The notes under the pieces are model-generated. The model had not been told where the DNA came from and ran no database searches. It was given only the letters and a program-made list of their open reading frames with translations. DNA of 64,000 nucleotides from Microbacterium pseudoresistens (GTDB taxonomy: Bacteria > Actinomycetota > Actinomycetes > Actinomycetales > Microbacteriaceae). This document shows, one piece after another, positions 44,074-52,399 of this stretch; position 1 is the first letter of the stretch, and each line of letters opens with the position of its first letter. Location: the NCBI RefSeq assembly GCF_013409745.1, contig NZ_JACCBH010000001.1, positions 992,001 through 1,056,000 of the forward strand, given 5' to 3'. The position numbers and the translations under genes were made by a program.

Positions 44074-45087
44074 TCAGGACTCGCTTCTGTCGTGAATGGA
44101 AAGGAGGCGCTGAGGAGTGCGCTCGAGGATCTCGTCGATCGATTCCTCGCTCACCCCGACATCTCGGAGCGCGAAGATGAAATCGCACATGACTGCAAGG
44201 AATCCGTCCTGTGCATCCGCCTCGCCGCCGATCGACACTCCCACCGCGCCGTCCGACACCAGGATTCGTCCCGCATGCCCGGCGTCGAGCAGAGCGCGCA
44301 CCAACTCCGCCAACTCACGGTGCGTCGCGAACCCCGGACGGCCGGCTGTAGCGATGTGATCGAGCGCGACGACGGCACCTCGCTCCGCGACCTGGAAGGG
44401 GATGCCGGCATCGATCATCCTCCGCAGATCCATCGAACCCACAATGACTCTCGCAGGGTCGACGTCTTCTTCGCCGAGGATCTCGAGAAGACGTAGCGGA
44501 TCGCCGCCAGGGCAGGCGAAGACGGCGACTCCCGCGATTCGGGCGGCGCGAGCACCCGCGCGGGTCGCGATCTCGTCGAACTCGGTGGTTCCGTCGTCGG
44601 AACCGGCAACGAGCACCATCCCCGCGCGACCGACTCGTGTTCGCGGTGGCACAACGAGTCCCTCGGCGAGTTCGGCGTCGAAGATTTCCTGCAGCTGATC
44701 GGGGGACGTCATCACCGGCGGGTTCTGCGTGAGCGAGATGGGCTTGGTCCAATACGAACCCACGCACCATTCGGCTCCGAAACCCGTGGCGACGACGATC
44801 TCAACCCCCGTCGCCTGGCTAAGCAGCTGGTAGAGCTCCGGGTCGCGACCCATCGTCATGCCGCCGACATCCACGATCGTTCCGCCCCCCGCCTCACGGA
44901 ACGCTAAGAGCGCCTCCCGAAGAGTGTCGAACATCCTCGCACGATCGATCTCGACCTCGGGTGCGAGTTCCGCACCCGGCATGATCTCGAGCAGCTTCTC
45001 GGCGATAAGGACCCTTCCGGCTACGCGCACCGCCCGGGCGCCACGAACGGCCATCATCTGCGGTTCACGCGACGTCACTAGATCCAT
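44074..45087 (-). CDS. Phosphotriesterase-like protein with all metal ligands replaced
   Basis: A 337-residue paralogue of the neighbouring phosphotriesterase. The fold can be followed throughout (TIVDVGGMTMGRDPELYQ; RVIVGSMDLRRMID; GRILVSDGA), but the metal ligands are gone. H-x-H becomes A29/K31 (LIAEKLL), the lysine position becomes hydrophobic (GMVLVAG), the two histidines become C192 (FACPGG) and S218 (VGSMD), and the aspartate is shifted (SDGA). So it is either a pseudoenzyme or an enzyme with other chemistry. First gene of the operon, next to its active-looking sister, with the operator-like motif at 45113 upstream. Confidence 0.75.
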   Translation of the reverse strand: MDLVTSREPQMMAVRGARAVRVAGRVLIAEKLLEIMPGAELAPEVEIDRARMFDTLREALLAFREAGGGTIVDVGGMTMGRDPELYQLLSQATGVEIVVATGFGAEWCVGSYWTKPISLTQNPPVMTSPDQLQEIFDAELAEGLVVPPRTRVGRAGMVLVAGSDDGTTEFDEIATRAGARAARIAGVAVFACPGGDPLRLLEILGEEDVDPARVIVGSMDLRRMIDAGIPFQVAERGAVVALDHIATAGRPGFATHRELAELVRALLDAGHAGRILVSDGAVGVSIGGEADAQDGFLAVMCDFIFALRDVGVSEESIDEILERTPQRLLSIHDRSES

Positions 45088-45112
45088 CTGGTGGTGTCCT
45101 CTCTGACTCCTA

Positions 45113-45133
45113 CGTATATTATAATACTAATAG
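45113..45133. promoter_or_regulatory. Island operator A (upstream of the catabolic operon)
   Basis: On the minus strand this reads CTATTAGTATTATAATATACG, closely matching the site in front of the decarboxylase gene (TTAGTATTATAATAGACG). It lies 26 bp before the first catabolic gene. In a GC-rich genome such an AT-rich element is conspicuous. It is probably a GntR-regulator binding site overlapping the promoter. Confidence 0.6.
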
Positions 45134-45208
45134 ATCGGATCGGCGCAAGAGATCGAGATGCCTCAGCTTCTTTGAGCGCGAAGCTTGCGAGTGGAAGGCA
45201 AGATTCCG

Positions 45209-45420
45209 ATGGCCGCGAGCCGACAGGTGACGGTCAGGCTGAGGACCGCGTACGCGCGGGCGTCAAAGGCGGACCGGGGCGGATCCTCGACGAGGTGATG
45301 TCGACGACGGGGATGGGCCGGTCAACGGCCAGGCGGATGCTCACCCAGCCCGCGTTACCGATGCCTGCCGAGCAGGTCGATCGGCGACAGTTGCGTCCGA
45401 AGAGATGCAGCGACGAAACG
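45209..45420 (+). pseudogene. Frameshifted transposase N-terminal fragment
   Basis: From ATG 45209 the frame reads MAASRQVTVRLRTAYARASKADRG; after a one-base shift it continues GRILDEVMSTTGMGRSTARRMLTQPALPMPAEQVDRRQLRPKR. The combined sequence matches the start of an actinobacterial DDE/integrase-core transposase as I remember it (N-terminal helix-turn-helix). The rest of the enzyme is missing. It lies between the divergent island operons and shows past insertion-sequence activity there. Confidence 0.6.
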
Positions 45421-45644
45421 ACCGCCCGCCCCGCGTTCACTTCTCAGTGAGGCACCTCGGAGATCACGAATCGCGTTCGGTCACCGCTGCGAAGTCGCCT
45501 ACGCCCGTCGCGCATCCGTCGACCGTCCCTCAGTCATGAACGTGGGGCGTCGCGTTGACGCGCGTACGACTGCCGACGAGCGCGAACAGCGAGACGAGGC
45601 GAGATCCCTGCGGCACCGATCCGCGTCGCACGGTTGATAGGAGG

Positions 45645-45683
45645 CTATTCGTCTGTGTATATTGTTATTTCAATACACGAATG
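45645..45683. promoter_or_regulatory. Island operator B (upstream of the FAH/deacetylase pair)
   Basis: CTATTCGTCTGTGTATATTG (45645-45664) followed by TTATTTCAATACACGAATG (45665-45683) forms an imperfect inverted pair of the ACGAATAG motif found at operator E. It ends 48 bp before the GTG of the FAH gene and includes a TATATTG -10-like segment. Confidence 0.55.
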
Positions 45684-45730
45684 AATCTTGGTGCGACTCG
45701 ACCGGACCTCGATACCCAGGAGGAATCAGC

Positions 45731-46585
45731 GTGCGCCTTGCAAATCTCACCGGACGACTCGTGATCATGGATGGCGCCGACGCCATTGATGTCGCCCGGG
45801 CGAGCCGGGGCTCCTTCTCAGCCGACCCTCAGAGCATCTTCGAAACGTGGGCGGAGTTCGGGATCTGGGCGAAGACAGGGTTGACCGATGCGCCCCGTGA
45901 ACCTGTCAATTTTGGGGAACTTCAGTGCCCGATACCGGCGCCGCGACAGCTGTTCGCGGTTGGTCTGAATTACGGGGCTCACAACACCGAGGTGAAGCGC
46001 TCGTCGTCGGCAGCCCCGGTCGTCTTCACGAAGTTTGTCTCGAGCATCTCTGGGCCCTATGATCCCGTGCACCATCCGGGCGGCGATCTGGATTGGGAGG
46101 CTGAGCTTGTCGTCGTCATCGGGCGCGGCGGTCATCACATCTCCGTCGACGCAGCGTGGGGCCATGTCGCGGGCCTCACGGTCGGCCAGGACTTCAGCGA
46201 ACGGGTTTCGCAGCGGACGGGGTCGCCCCCGCAATGGTCACTCGCGAAGTCGTACGCCGGCTTCGCTCCCCTGGGTCCCGTCATCGTGACGCCCGACGAG
46301 TTCGCGCGCCCCGATGACCTCGCCATACAGGCGCGCGTGAACGGCGAGATCGTTCAGTCCGCCAGGACCTCGGAGTTGATCTTCGGTGTTCCCGAGCTCA
46401 TTTCGTATCTCTCCGAGATCGTCACCTTGCTCCCGGGAGACGTCATCTTCACCGGCACACCCGCGGGGACCGGCATCGGCATGAACCCGCAACGCTTTCT
46501 CATGGCAGGTGACGTGGTTGAGACGACCATCGAGGGCATTGGCTCCCTGCGGAACGTCGTGACCGCCGACAGTGAGTTGGTCTGA
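45731..46585 (+). CDS. Fumarylacetoacetase-family hydrolase
   Basis: A 284-residue FAH-family protein. Metal-binding segment HHPGGDLDWEAELVVVIG (the E-x-E motif), and the AGLTVGQDFSERVSQ, SYAGFAPLGPVIVTP and LLPGDVIFTGTPAGTG segments are all typical. Family members hydrolyse acylpyruvates, decarboxylate oxaloacetate or hydrate ring-cleavage products, so it may act on a ring-cleavage product. GTG 45731 was chosen because AGGAGGAATCAGC precedes it. It overlaps the deacetylase gene by one base. Confidence 0.9.
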   Translation: MRLANLTGRLVIMDGADAIDVARASRGSFSADPQSIFETWAEFGIWAKTGLTDAPREPVNFGELQCPIPAPRQLFAVGLNYGAHNTEVKRSSSAAPVVFTKFVSSISGPYDPVHHPGGDLDWEAELVVVIGRGGHHISVDAAWGHVAGLTVGQDFSERVSQRTGSPPQWSLAKSYAGFAPLGPVIVTPDEFARPDDLAIQARVNGEIVQSARTSELIFGVPELISYLSEIVTLLPGDVIFTGTPAGTGIGMNPQRFLMAGDVVETTIEGIGSLRNVVTADSELV

Positions 46586-47250
46586 TGCGACGGCTTAGTC
46601 TGACCTTCGACAACGGGCCTGTCGTCGGCGTGACGGATCGTGTGCTGGACATGCTCGACGCGCACGGTGCACCCGCCACCTTCTTCGTCATCGCATCACG
46701 CCTGCGCGACCCTCAGCTCATGGCCCTCGCCGCGCAGACGCGAACACGAGGGCATCGCATCGGCAATCACACTCTCACACACTCCGCGATGTTCGGCGAC
46801 ATCGACGACCCCGCCTTCGCGGCGCAGGAGATCCATGAGGCTCAGCGCCTCATCGGCGATCTCTCCGACGAGGATCTGCTCTTCCGTCCGACGGGCAAAG
46901 GGGGGCACCTCGGCCCGAGGCTGCTCAGCCAGGACGCCGTGAGCGCTCTGGCTGCCGGTCAACACACCCTCGTGCTGTGGAACAGTGTGCCGCGCGATTG
47001 GGAGCAGCAGGATTCCTGGCCGGATGCTGCCCTCGCGAGCCTCGAGGATTCGGAGTGGACGGTGCTGGTTCTGCACGACACGACATCAGCGATCGACGAG
47101 CTGCCCAGGTTCCTCCGGGAGGTCGAGCGTCTCGGCATCGAGTTGCGGACCGACTTCCCCGACGATTGCGTCCCGATGCGCCGTGGGCGCCTCGAGGGAG
47201 ACATCACGAGTCTCGTGCAGGATGCTAACGGGGAGGAACATCCCCGTTAG
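46585..47250 (+). CDS. Polysaccharide-deacetylase-like protein (CE4 fold)
   Basis: A 221-residue NodB-homology protein. Motif 1 is TFDNGP (D9, N10) where the classical form is TFDDGP, so the second, metal-binding Asp is Asn. Motif 2 HTLTH (H62, H66) is intact. The remainder (RPTGKGGHLGPRLLSQDAV; LVLHDTTSAIDELPRFL) follows the CE4 barrel. No signal peptide, so the substrate is cytosolic, perhaps an amide or cyclic imide linked to the pathway rather than a polysaccharide. It overlaps the FAH stop (TGATG). It ends within a hairpin. Confidence 0.75.
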   Translation: MRRLSLTFDNGPVVGVTDRVLDMLDAHGAPATFFVIASRLRDPQLMALAAQTRTRGHRIGNHTLTHSAMFGDIDDPAFAAQEIHEAQRLIGDLSDEDLLFRPTGKGGHLGPRLLSQDAVSALAAGQHTLVLWNSVPRDWEQQDSWPDAALASLEDSEWTVLVLHDTTSAIDELPRFLREVERLGIELRTDFPDDCVPMRRGRLEGDITSLVQDANGEEHPR

Positions 47251-47251
47251 C
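47224..47251. terminator. Perfect 11-bp hairpin over the deacetylase stop
   Basis: GCTAACGGGGA (47224-47234) and TCCCCGTTAGC (47241-47251) with a 6-nt loop. It spans the deacetylase stop codon TAG and, on the other strand, the last codon and stop (TAA) of the oxidase remnant. No T tract follows, so it may act as a Rho-supported or RNA-stabilising structure on either transcript. Confidence 0.65.
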
Positions 47252-47370
47252 AGGCGAGCGCGGTCGAGGACGTCGACCTCGCCTCGTTCTCCATCAACGG
47301 TGGGGCCCACACGAACGGCCGGCCGACGAGCACTCCATCCGCTCCGAGGGCGAGCGCCTAGACTACGCCT
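47247..47370 (-). pseudogene. C-terminal remnant of an FMN alpha-hydroxyacid oxidase
   Basis: On the minus strand ALALGADGVLVGRPFVWAPP is the strongly conserved FMN-binding end of the lactate/glycolate-oxidase family (normal form ALALGADGVLVGRPFVWG). The preceding SGGV is followed by a stop and a deletion instead of the usual RRGTD segment. Only about 40 codons remain. Confidence 0.6.
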
Positions 47371-47419
47371 CCGGATCCGTCAGTTCCTTGACGAGCATCG
47401 TTCCTGGCGAATTATCTCT

Positions 47420-47567
47420 GACCCACGCGATCTTGTCCGCACGAGATGCCGGTTCTGCTCGAAGTTGACCCCCGCGTCCGCCTGGGCACCTGGGTATCGC
47501 CAGGCCGCCTGGGGACGGCGCGGAAGTTGATGAAGAGCGAAAGGTGAATCGGACGTCCCGCGGTCAT
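47420..47567 (-). pseudogene. N-terminal remnant of an LLM-class flavin monooxygenase
   Basis: ATG 47567 overlaps the ATPase stop (ATGA). The first frame reads MTAGRPIHLSLFINF, and after a shift QAAWRYPGAQADAGVNFEQNRHLV. The joined sequence resembles the start of NtaA/SnaA/DszA-type FMN monooxygenases (usual form AAWRHPxAxPDxGVNFDH). It therefore was the last cistron of the importer operon before decay. The rest is missing and is replaced by the oxidase remnant. Confidence 0.55.
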
Positions 47568-48424
47568 GGCTGTGCTCCCGGGTGCGATTCGGAATGAGGC
47601 GCCAGTTGATGCGGCGCAATGGTTTCGTCGGAACTCGACGGCGGGCCAACCGGCTCGCGGTCACCTCGCGATCGGATGAGGGTCAGGACGTGTGATCGCA
47701 GCTCGGCGAATCGAGGAATCTCCTTGGTCGAGATCTGATCGCGTCCGCGAGGCAGGTCGACCGGAAGGACCTCGACTACGGTGGACGGCCGAGCGGACAT
47801 GACCACGACGCGGTCGCTAAGGTAGACGGCCTCGTCGATGTCGTGAGTGACGAGCACGATCGTGATCCCGAGGTCATCTCTCACCTTAAGTACGAGATCC
47901 TCAAGATCTGCGCGCGTCTGTGCATCGACGGACGCGAACGGTTCGTCCATGAGTAGGACCGACGGTTCGTACGCCAGGCCGCGCGCGATCGCGACGCGTT
48001 GCTGCATCCCGCCTGACAACTGCCACGGGTAGCTGTTCTCGAAGCCCGTGAGGCCGACCTCGCTGAGCGCCCGTCGGACGCGTTCCTTGCGCTCGGCAGT
48101 GGACTTGAACTTGTTATAGAGCGGAAGCTCGACATTCCGTTGCACTTTGAACCACGGGAAGAGGGAACGGCTGTAGTCCTGGAATACGCAGGCCATCTCC
48201 TTCGGCGGCGCGAGGACCGGTGAGCCTACGAGCTCGACAGACCCACTCGTCGGCTGCATCAGTCCGGAGATGCAGCGCAACAGAGTGGTCTTACCGGCAC
48301 CAGACGGCCCGACGATGCTCACCAGCTCGCCGGCGGCCACCGAGAACGACACATCCGAGATGACATTCAAGGGGCCCGAGCTCGTGTCGAACGATTTCTG
48401 CAGTGACTGTACTTCGAGCATCAT
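47564..48424 (-). CDS. Sulfonate/taurine-type ABC transporter ATP-binding protein
   Basis: A 286-residue SsuB/TauB-type ATPase. Walker A GPSGAGKTT, signature LSGGMQQRVAIARGL, Walker B VLLMDEPFASVDA, H-loop VTHDIDEA. The C-terminal 40 residues are a disordered His/Ser/Pro tail. The ATG at 48424 overlaps the permease stop. Energises uptake of the compound degraded by the island; sulfonate, taurine, nitrate, pyrimidine and aromatic acid importers all use this subfamily. Confidence 0.93.
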   Translation of the reverse strand: MMLEVQSLQKSFDTSSGPLNVISDVSFSVAAGELVSIVGPSGAGKTTLLRCISGLMQPTSGSVELVGSPVLAPPKEMACVFQDYSRSLFPWFKVQRNVELPLYNKFKSTAERKERVRRALSEVGLTGFENSYPWQLSGGMQQRVAIARGLAYEPSVLLMDEPFASVDAQTRADLEDLVLKVRDDLGITIVLVTHDIDEAVYLSDRVVVMSARPSTVVEVLPVDLPRGRDQISTKEIPRFAELRSHVLTLIRSRGDREPVGPPSSSDETIAPHQLAPHSESHPGAQP

Positions 48425-49245
48425 GACTCCGAGACGTTGGGGTTCCAGGTGAGCAGGCGACGTTCCATCCACAGGAAGGCGATGCTGAGTAGTGCACCGA
48501 TGAGACCGAGGAGGATCATCCCGGCCCACATGCCGCGAATATCGAAGGCCTGCTGGGCTTGCAGGGTGACGAATCCAATCCCGTTGGTTCCCGCGAGCAT
48601 CTCCGTGACGATCATCATGATCAACGCGATGCTGAGCGAGATCCTGGCGCCGGCGACTATTCGAGGCAGCGAGTAGGGCAGCAGGACGTAGACCACTCGC
48701 TGCGTCCGCGTGAAGTGGAAGACGCGTGTGACATCCTCGTGCCCCCGGTCCAATGAGGCGACAGCGTCGATCGTGTTCAGTAGGACTGGGAAGATGCACA
48801 CGAATCCGATGAGGAGAATCTTCATCTGGTCGCCGACTCCGAGCATCATCATTGCGATCGGCAGCAGGGCCGGCGCGGGTATCGCACGACCGAAATGGAT
48901 CAAGGGGCTGACGGCCTGGTAGAGCGGCCGCACGCTGCCGAGCAGGACTCCGACGGCGACGCCGCCGATGACCGCCAGGATGAAGCCGGCGAACATCCGT
49001 CCCAGACTCGGCAGCACGTCGCTACCAAATTGCGCGAACACCCACATTTGGCGGAATCGATCGAGGATGTCGCTGAGCGGGGGAAAGAACAGCGAGTCGC
49101 TTCCCGCGCTCAGCAGCCACCACAGCGCGATCGCGGCGAGTGGTACGGCCAGATAGACGAAAATGCGTGCGGGTCCGCGGCGGCGGCGATTCGGTCGTCG
49201 CGCGACTCGGCCCCTAGCAGCGAGGTTAGTCATTGCCTGCCCCAT
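48421..49245 (-). CDS. Sulfonate/taurine-type ABC permease (first)
   Basis: A 274-residue SsuC-type permease. Six transmembrane helices; EAA loop VTRVFHFTRTQRVVYVLLPYSLPRIVAG. The start at ATG 49245 begins two bases after the upstream gene's stop; an ATG at 49233 is an alternative. A basic N-terminus (RGRVARRPNRRRRG) suggests the cytosolic side. The two permease genes imply a heterodimeric channel, less usual for this subfamily. Confidence 0.9.
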   Translation of the reverse strand: MGQAMTNLAARGRVARRPNRRRRGPARIFVYLAVPLAAIALWWLLSAGSDSLFFPPLSDILDRFRQMWVFAQFGSDVLPSLGRMFAGFILAVIGGVAVGVLLGSVRPLYQAVSPLIHFGRAIPAPALLPIAMMMLGVGDQMKILLIGFVCIFPVLLNTIDAVASLDRGHEDVTRVFHFTRTQRVVYVLLPYSLPRIVAGARISLSIALIMMIVTEMLAGTNGIGFVTLQAQQAFDIRGMWAGMILLGLIGALLSIAFLWMERRLLTWNPNVSES

Positions 49246-49246
49246 C

Positions 49247-50020
49247 TCACGTCGCCGGCCGATATGGCTGGTGCCACTTGAGTAGCTTCGGCTCAAGACG
49301 CTCCATGCCGAGATTCGCCATGAGTCCGATGCCGCCGATGACGAGCGTCAGCCCGTACACTGCGGGATAAATGCCATTGATCTGACTGTTGCGCAACGTT
49401 GCACCGATACCCGGGATGCTTCCGACAATCTGCACGGTGACGACGACGACGAGGGCGATCGATGCAGCGATCCGGACACCGGTCGCGATGGAGGGCGCTA
49501 CTCCAGGCAGCAGCACATCGAAGATTCGCTGTCGGCGTGAGAAGCCAAACATCCGTGCAGTCTCCATCGCCAACGGATCCAGCGACTGCAGGCCGTAGAC
49601 GGTCTGGAAGAAGACTGGCCACACCGCTCCTACGGCAGCGAGCCAGTAGGCGACTTCCGGCGTCGCTCCGAACAGAAGGAGAAGCAGCGGCAGATAAATG
49701 ATCGCGGGAATGGGGCGCAGGAACTCGATCGGCGCCTGGAGCAGTGCGGAGAGAACGCGGTTGGTGCCCACCAGCAACCCGCCGCCGATGCCCGCCACGG
49801 TCGCGATTAGGAGCCCGATCAGCCACTGGAACATCGTGGCGGCGAGATCATCCCAGAAAGCGGCGGTGCCCGCTGCCGTCCACAGCCAAGGTACGACCGC
49901 GGAGGGCGAAGACAACTGCGACGGGATGAGCTCTGCGCGGGCGAGCACCTCCCACGCGAGCACGGCCGTGGCCGTGCTCGCGAGAGGAAGCACCCAGCGT
50001 CGCCTGCGTCGGGATGTCAT
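49247..50020 (-). CDS. Sulfonate/taurine-type ABC permease (second)
   Basis: A 257-residue permease of the same subfamily. EAA loop METARMFGFSRRQRIFDVLLPGVAPSIATG, six helices. ATG 50020 overlaps the binding-protein stop (ATGA). With the other permease gene it gives the order binding protein, permease, permease, ATPase on one transcript. Confidence 0.9.
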   Translation of the reverse strand: MTSRRRRRWVLPLASTATAVLAWEVLARAELIPSQLSSPSAVVPWLWTAAGTAAFWDDLAATMFQWLIGLLIATVAGIGGGLLVGTNRVLSALLQAPIEFLRPIPAIIYLPLLLLLFGATPEVAYWLAAVGAVWPVFFQTVYGLQSLDPLAMETARMFGFSRRQRIFDVLLPGVAPSIATGVRIAASIALVVVVTVQIVGSIPGIGATLRNSQINGIYPAVYGLTLVIGGIGLMANLGMERLEPKLLKWHQPYRPAT

Positions 50021-51051
50021 CCAAAGACCCCTGGCGCGACAAGCTCGTCGCTCGTGGGCGCCTTGTCCGCGCTGACTACCCCACTGTCGACCATGAAGCT
50101 CACGAACGCGTCGTACTCGGCCTCGCTGAACGTCGCCGACCACTCCGAAAGCGGCATGGACGCCACAAGCGCGGGGTCCATCCCGGTCTCGGCACTGATG
50201 AGCGCGCGCATCTCATCCGGGTTCTCCGTGGCGTACGCGGCCGCTTCTGCGATGGACTTCTGCCAGGCCTCAAGGACCGTCGGATTCTCGTCGATGAATG
50301 CCTGAGACATCAGCGCAATCGCTCCGATCGCGTCGTCACTGTCGAGCGCGGTCAGGACCGTACTACCCAGGACGGTGGCGTCCGCGGACCCGATGGTGAT
50401 GAAGGGCTGGACCGTCGTGATCGCATCGACTTGGCCGCTCTCGAGCGCCTGAAGCTGATTTGCGAAGGGAACCTGGATGAAGCTGATCGTGGACGAGTCG
50501 ACCCCTTCCGCGGCCGCAGCGCGGGCCGTGAACTCTGCCCAGCAGCACGAGGTCGAGTGGATTCCGACCGTCTTGCCCCCGAGGTCTCCGAACGAACTAA
50601 TGCCGGAGCCCGGCGCGGCGAGCGTCGAGTATGTCGGCCCCTGCTCACCATCCACCTCTCCGGTCAAACCGCTCGCCACCACGATGGGAATACCTTCCGA
50701 AACTGCGGTGATGCCGACCCCAAGGTGCGTCGGAACAACGTTGACCTGGCCGTTTAGCATAAGACTGACCGCGTTGGCCCCCGAGCCACCGTCCTTCAGT
50801 TCGACGTCGAGCCCGTTCGCTTCGAAGAAGCCCTTTTCTTGCGCGAGCTTCATGACGGTGAAGTTGATCACCGGTTCGTAATTGACAACGACCCGAATCG
50901 GCTCCCCGCTCGCTTCCGACTGCGATGGTTGCGCAGTATCACCCGCAGAGCATGCCGCGAGAGCGAGCGCGAGGAATCCGACGACTCCTCCCGCGAGCGC
51001 ACGGCGCCGAGTCGAAACGCCTGAACGCAGCGGACCTGAATTTGTAAGCAT
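50017..51051 (-). CDS. NMT1/SsuA-type substrate-binding lipoprotein
   Basis: A 344-residue binding protein of the NMT1/ThiY/SsuA family. Lipobox LAACSA after a Tat-like RRRALAGGVVGF segment, then the core IRVVVNYEPVINFTVMKLAQEKGFFEANGLDVEL. These proteins bind small sulfonates, pyrimidines or aromatic acids; the pocket residues are not diagnostic enough to name the ligand. ATG 51051 is preceded by AGGAAGAGG. First gene of the importer operon, with operator C 79 bp upstream. Confidence 0.92.
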   Translation of the reverse strand: MLTNSGPLRSGVSTRRRALAGGVVGFLALALAACSAGDTAQPSQSEASGEPIRVVVNYEPVINFTVMKLAQEKGFFEANGLDVELKDGGSGANAVSLMLNGQVNVVPTHLGVGITAVSEGIPIVVASGLTGEVDGEQGPTYSTLAAPGSGISSFGDLGGKTVGIHSTSCCWAEFTARAAAAEGVDSSTISFIQVPFANQLQALESGQVDAITTVQPFITIGSADATVLGSTVLTALDSDDAIGAIALMSQAFIDENPTVLEAWQKSIAEAAAYATENPDEMRALISAETGMDPALVASMPLSEWSATFSEAEYDAFVSFMVDSGVVSADKAPTSDELVAPGVFG

Positions 51052-51129
51052 GTCGTTCCTCTTCCTTGAGTTGACGCTACGACGGGTCTCCCACCCTCAT
51101 GGGAGCCGGGATGACCGATCCAACCTAAG

Positions 51130-51150
51130 AGTATAATAATGTATTGAGAT
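51130..51150. promoter_or_regulatory. Island operator C (upstream of the importer operon)
   Basis: AGTATAATAATGTATTGAGAT is AT-rich and similar to operators A and E when read on the minus strand (ACATTATTATACTC). It lies 79 bp upstream of the binding-protein gene. The weakest match of the five. Confidence 0.45.
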
Positions 51151-51395
51151 GTCAAATCCGCTGTCGCTCGTAGGCGCAGCGTGCGGCGATGCATCGGAAC
51201 CATCGAGGTATAGATGCCGGGGGCGACGTCCGACGCTGACGAACGTCTTCATCTGATCCTGGGCGAACAGGTGCGGCGACACGCTCGGGGAGACGCTCTT
51301 CTCAATCCGCTGTCATCCCGACCACAACCCGTCACTCCCCTTCCGCGCGCTAGCAGGTCGCGGCTGAAGCGCGGATCGACCGATGTCGCTCGCCG
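51151..51395. other. Gap with no recognisable gene
   Basis: A 245-bp stretch between operator C and the GntR stop. Frames here have no family resemblance or ribosome-binding site. Nothing resembling a terminator or repeat was noticed. Confidence 0.5.
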
Positions 51396-52145
51396 TCAGC
51401 CCCAGAGGGGATCATTTGACTCGAACACCAGCTTGAGCTCATCGGGCAGCTGGGCAGATCTGCGCCATGTGCCCGGTCGGCCATCCTTCGTGAAGCCAAG
51501 CGTCTCGACGACGAGCACCGGCGACCCCTCCGGAACCTGCAGACCGCGAGACTCTTCGGGGGTGGCACCTGTAAGCCACACGACATGTTCCGATCGAGTG
51601 ATATTGATGCCATGGTCGCGAGCGAGCAGTGAGAAGGCAGATCCGCTCTGCTTGAGCTCTTCGGCCGTTGGCCGGAACTCCTCAGGGCTGCGGATGAACA
51701 GACGCGCCCAGAAGACGGGCGCCCCACCCTCGAGTGCAATCTGCCGACTGAAGGTGAACACGTCCTCATCTGGGGCGAGCTCAAGGGACGCTGCAACAGA
51801 CGCCGGCGGCCTGCTCCGGTCAAGTTCCGCCACTTCGGTGACGGGGTGAAGACCCCGATCCTGCAAGTAGGAGATAAGACCACCGAACTTGAGGGCGGAC
51901 GGTCGTTTCACCTGAGAACGTCGCACGGGGAAGGTCCCCTTTGCACGCTCACGGTAAACCACGCCTTCGTCCGATAGCTCACGCAGTGCCTGACGAATGG
52001 GTGCGCGACTCACACGGAACCGGCGGAGGAGTTCCTCCTCGGTCATTACCGGGCCAGCGCCATCGGAAGCCTCAATGTCCGCGACGAGGATCTGCTTGAT
52101 CTGACGGTAGATCGGCACCCCGGACGTTCGATCGATCTTGGCCAT
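51396..52145 (-). CDS. GntR/HutC-type regulator with UTRA domain (island regulator)
   Basis: A 249-residue regulator. Winged helix: GVPIYRQIKQILVADIEAS, then MTEEELLRRFRVSRAPIRQALRELSDEGVVYRERAKGTFP. The C-terminal UTRA domain senses a small effector (ALKFGGLISYLQDRGL; FTFSRQIALEGGAPVFWARLFI). ATG 52145 follows AGGAGG, and longer frames are not GntR-like. Operator D is 50 bp upstream, so autoregulation is likely, and similar sites precede all other island operons. The ligand is presumably the substrate or an early intermediate. Confidence 0.92.
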   Translation of the reverse strand: MAKIDRTSGVPIYRQIKQILVADIEASDGAGPVMTEEELLRRFRVSRAPIRQALRELSDEGVVYRERAKGTFPVRRSQVKRPSALKFGGLISYLQDRGLHPVTEVAELDRSRPPASVAASLELAPDEDVFTFSRQIALEGGAPVFWARLFIRSPEEFRPTAEELKQSGSAFSLLARDHGINITRSEHVVWLTGATPEESRGLQVPEGSPVLVVETLGFTKDGRPGTWRRSAQLPDELKLVFESNDPLWG

Positions 52146-52194
52146 GTGAGCCTCCTGGTCGTCAACGCGAGAACCGCAACGGCGGCCAAGTGAT

Positions 52195-52212
52195 GATTTT
52201 ATTATACGAAAG
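52195..52212. promoter_or_regulatory. Island operator D (upstream of the GntR gene)
   Basis: GATTTTATTATACGAAAG shares TATTATACGAA with the other island operators and lies 50 bp before the regulator's ATG, suggesting autorepression. Confidence 0.5.
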
Positions 52213-52399
52213 AAGCGCTTCTGGAGGACAGACTCGCGCAGCGACGCGCAAAAAGCGCCGCCGACCCCCTCGCGCCCGGCCCACGAGCGCAAACCGAGCT
52301 GCCACGCAATCGACCGATTGCATGGCAGATGCGGCACTGCCGCACCTGTCGCGCTACGGGAACGAGGAAGCCCTTCGCGCTTCCAACCTTCGTGTGCTA

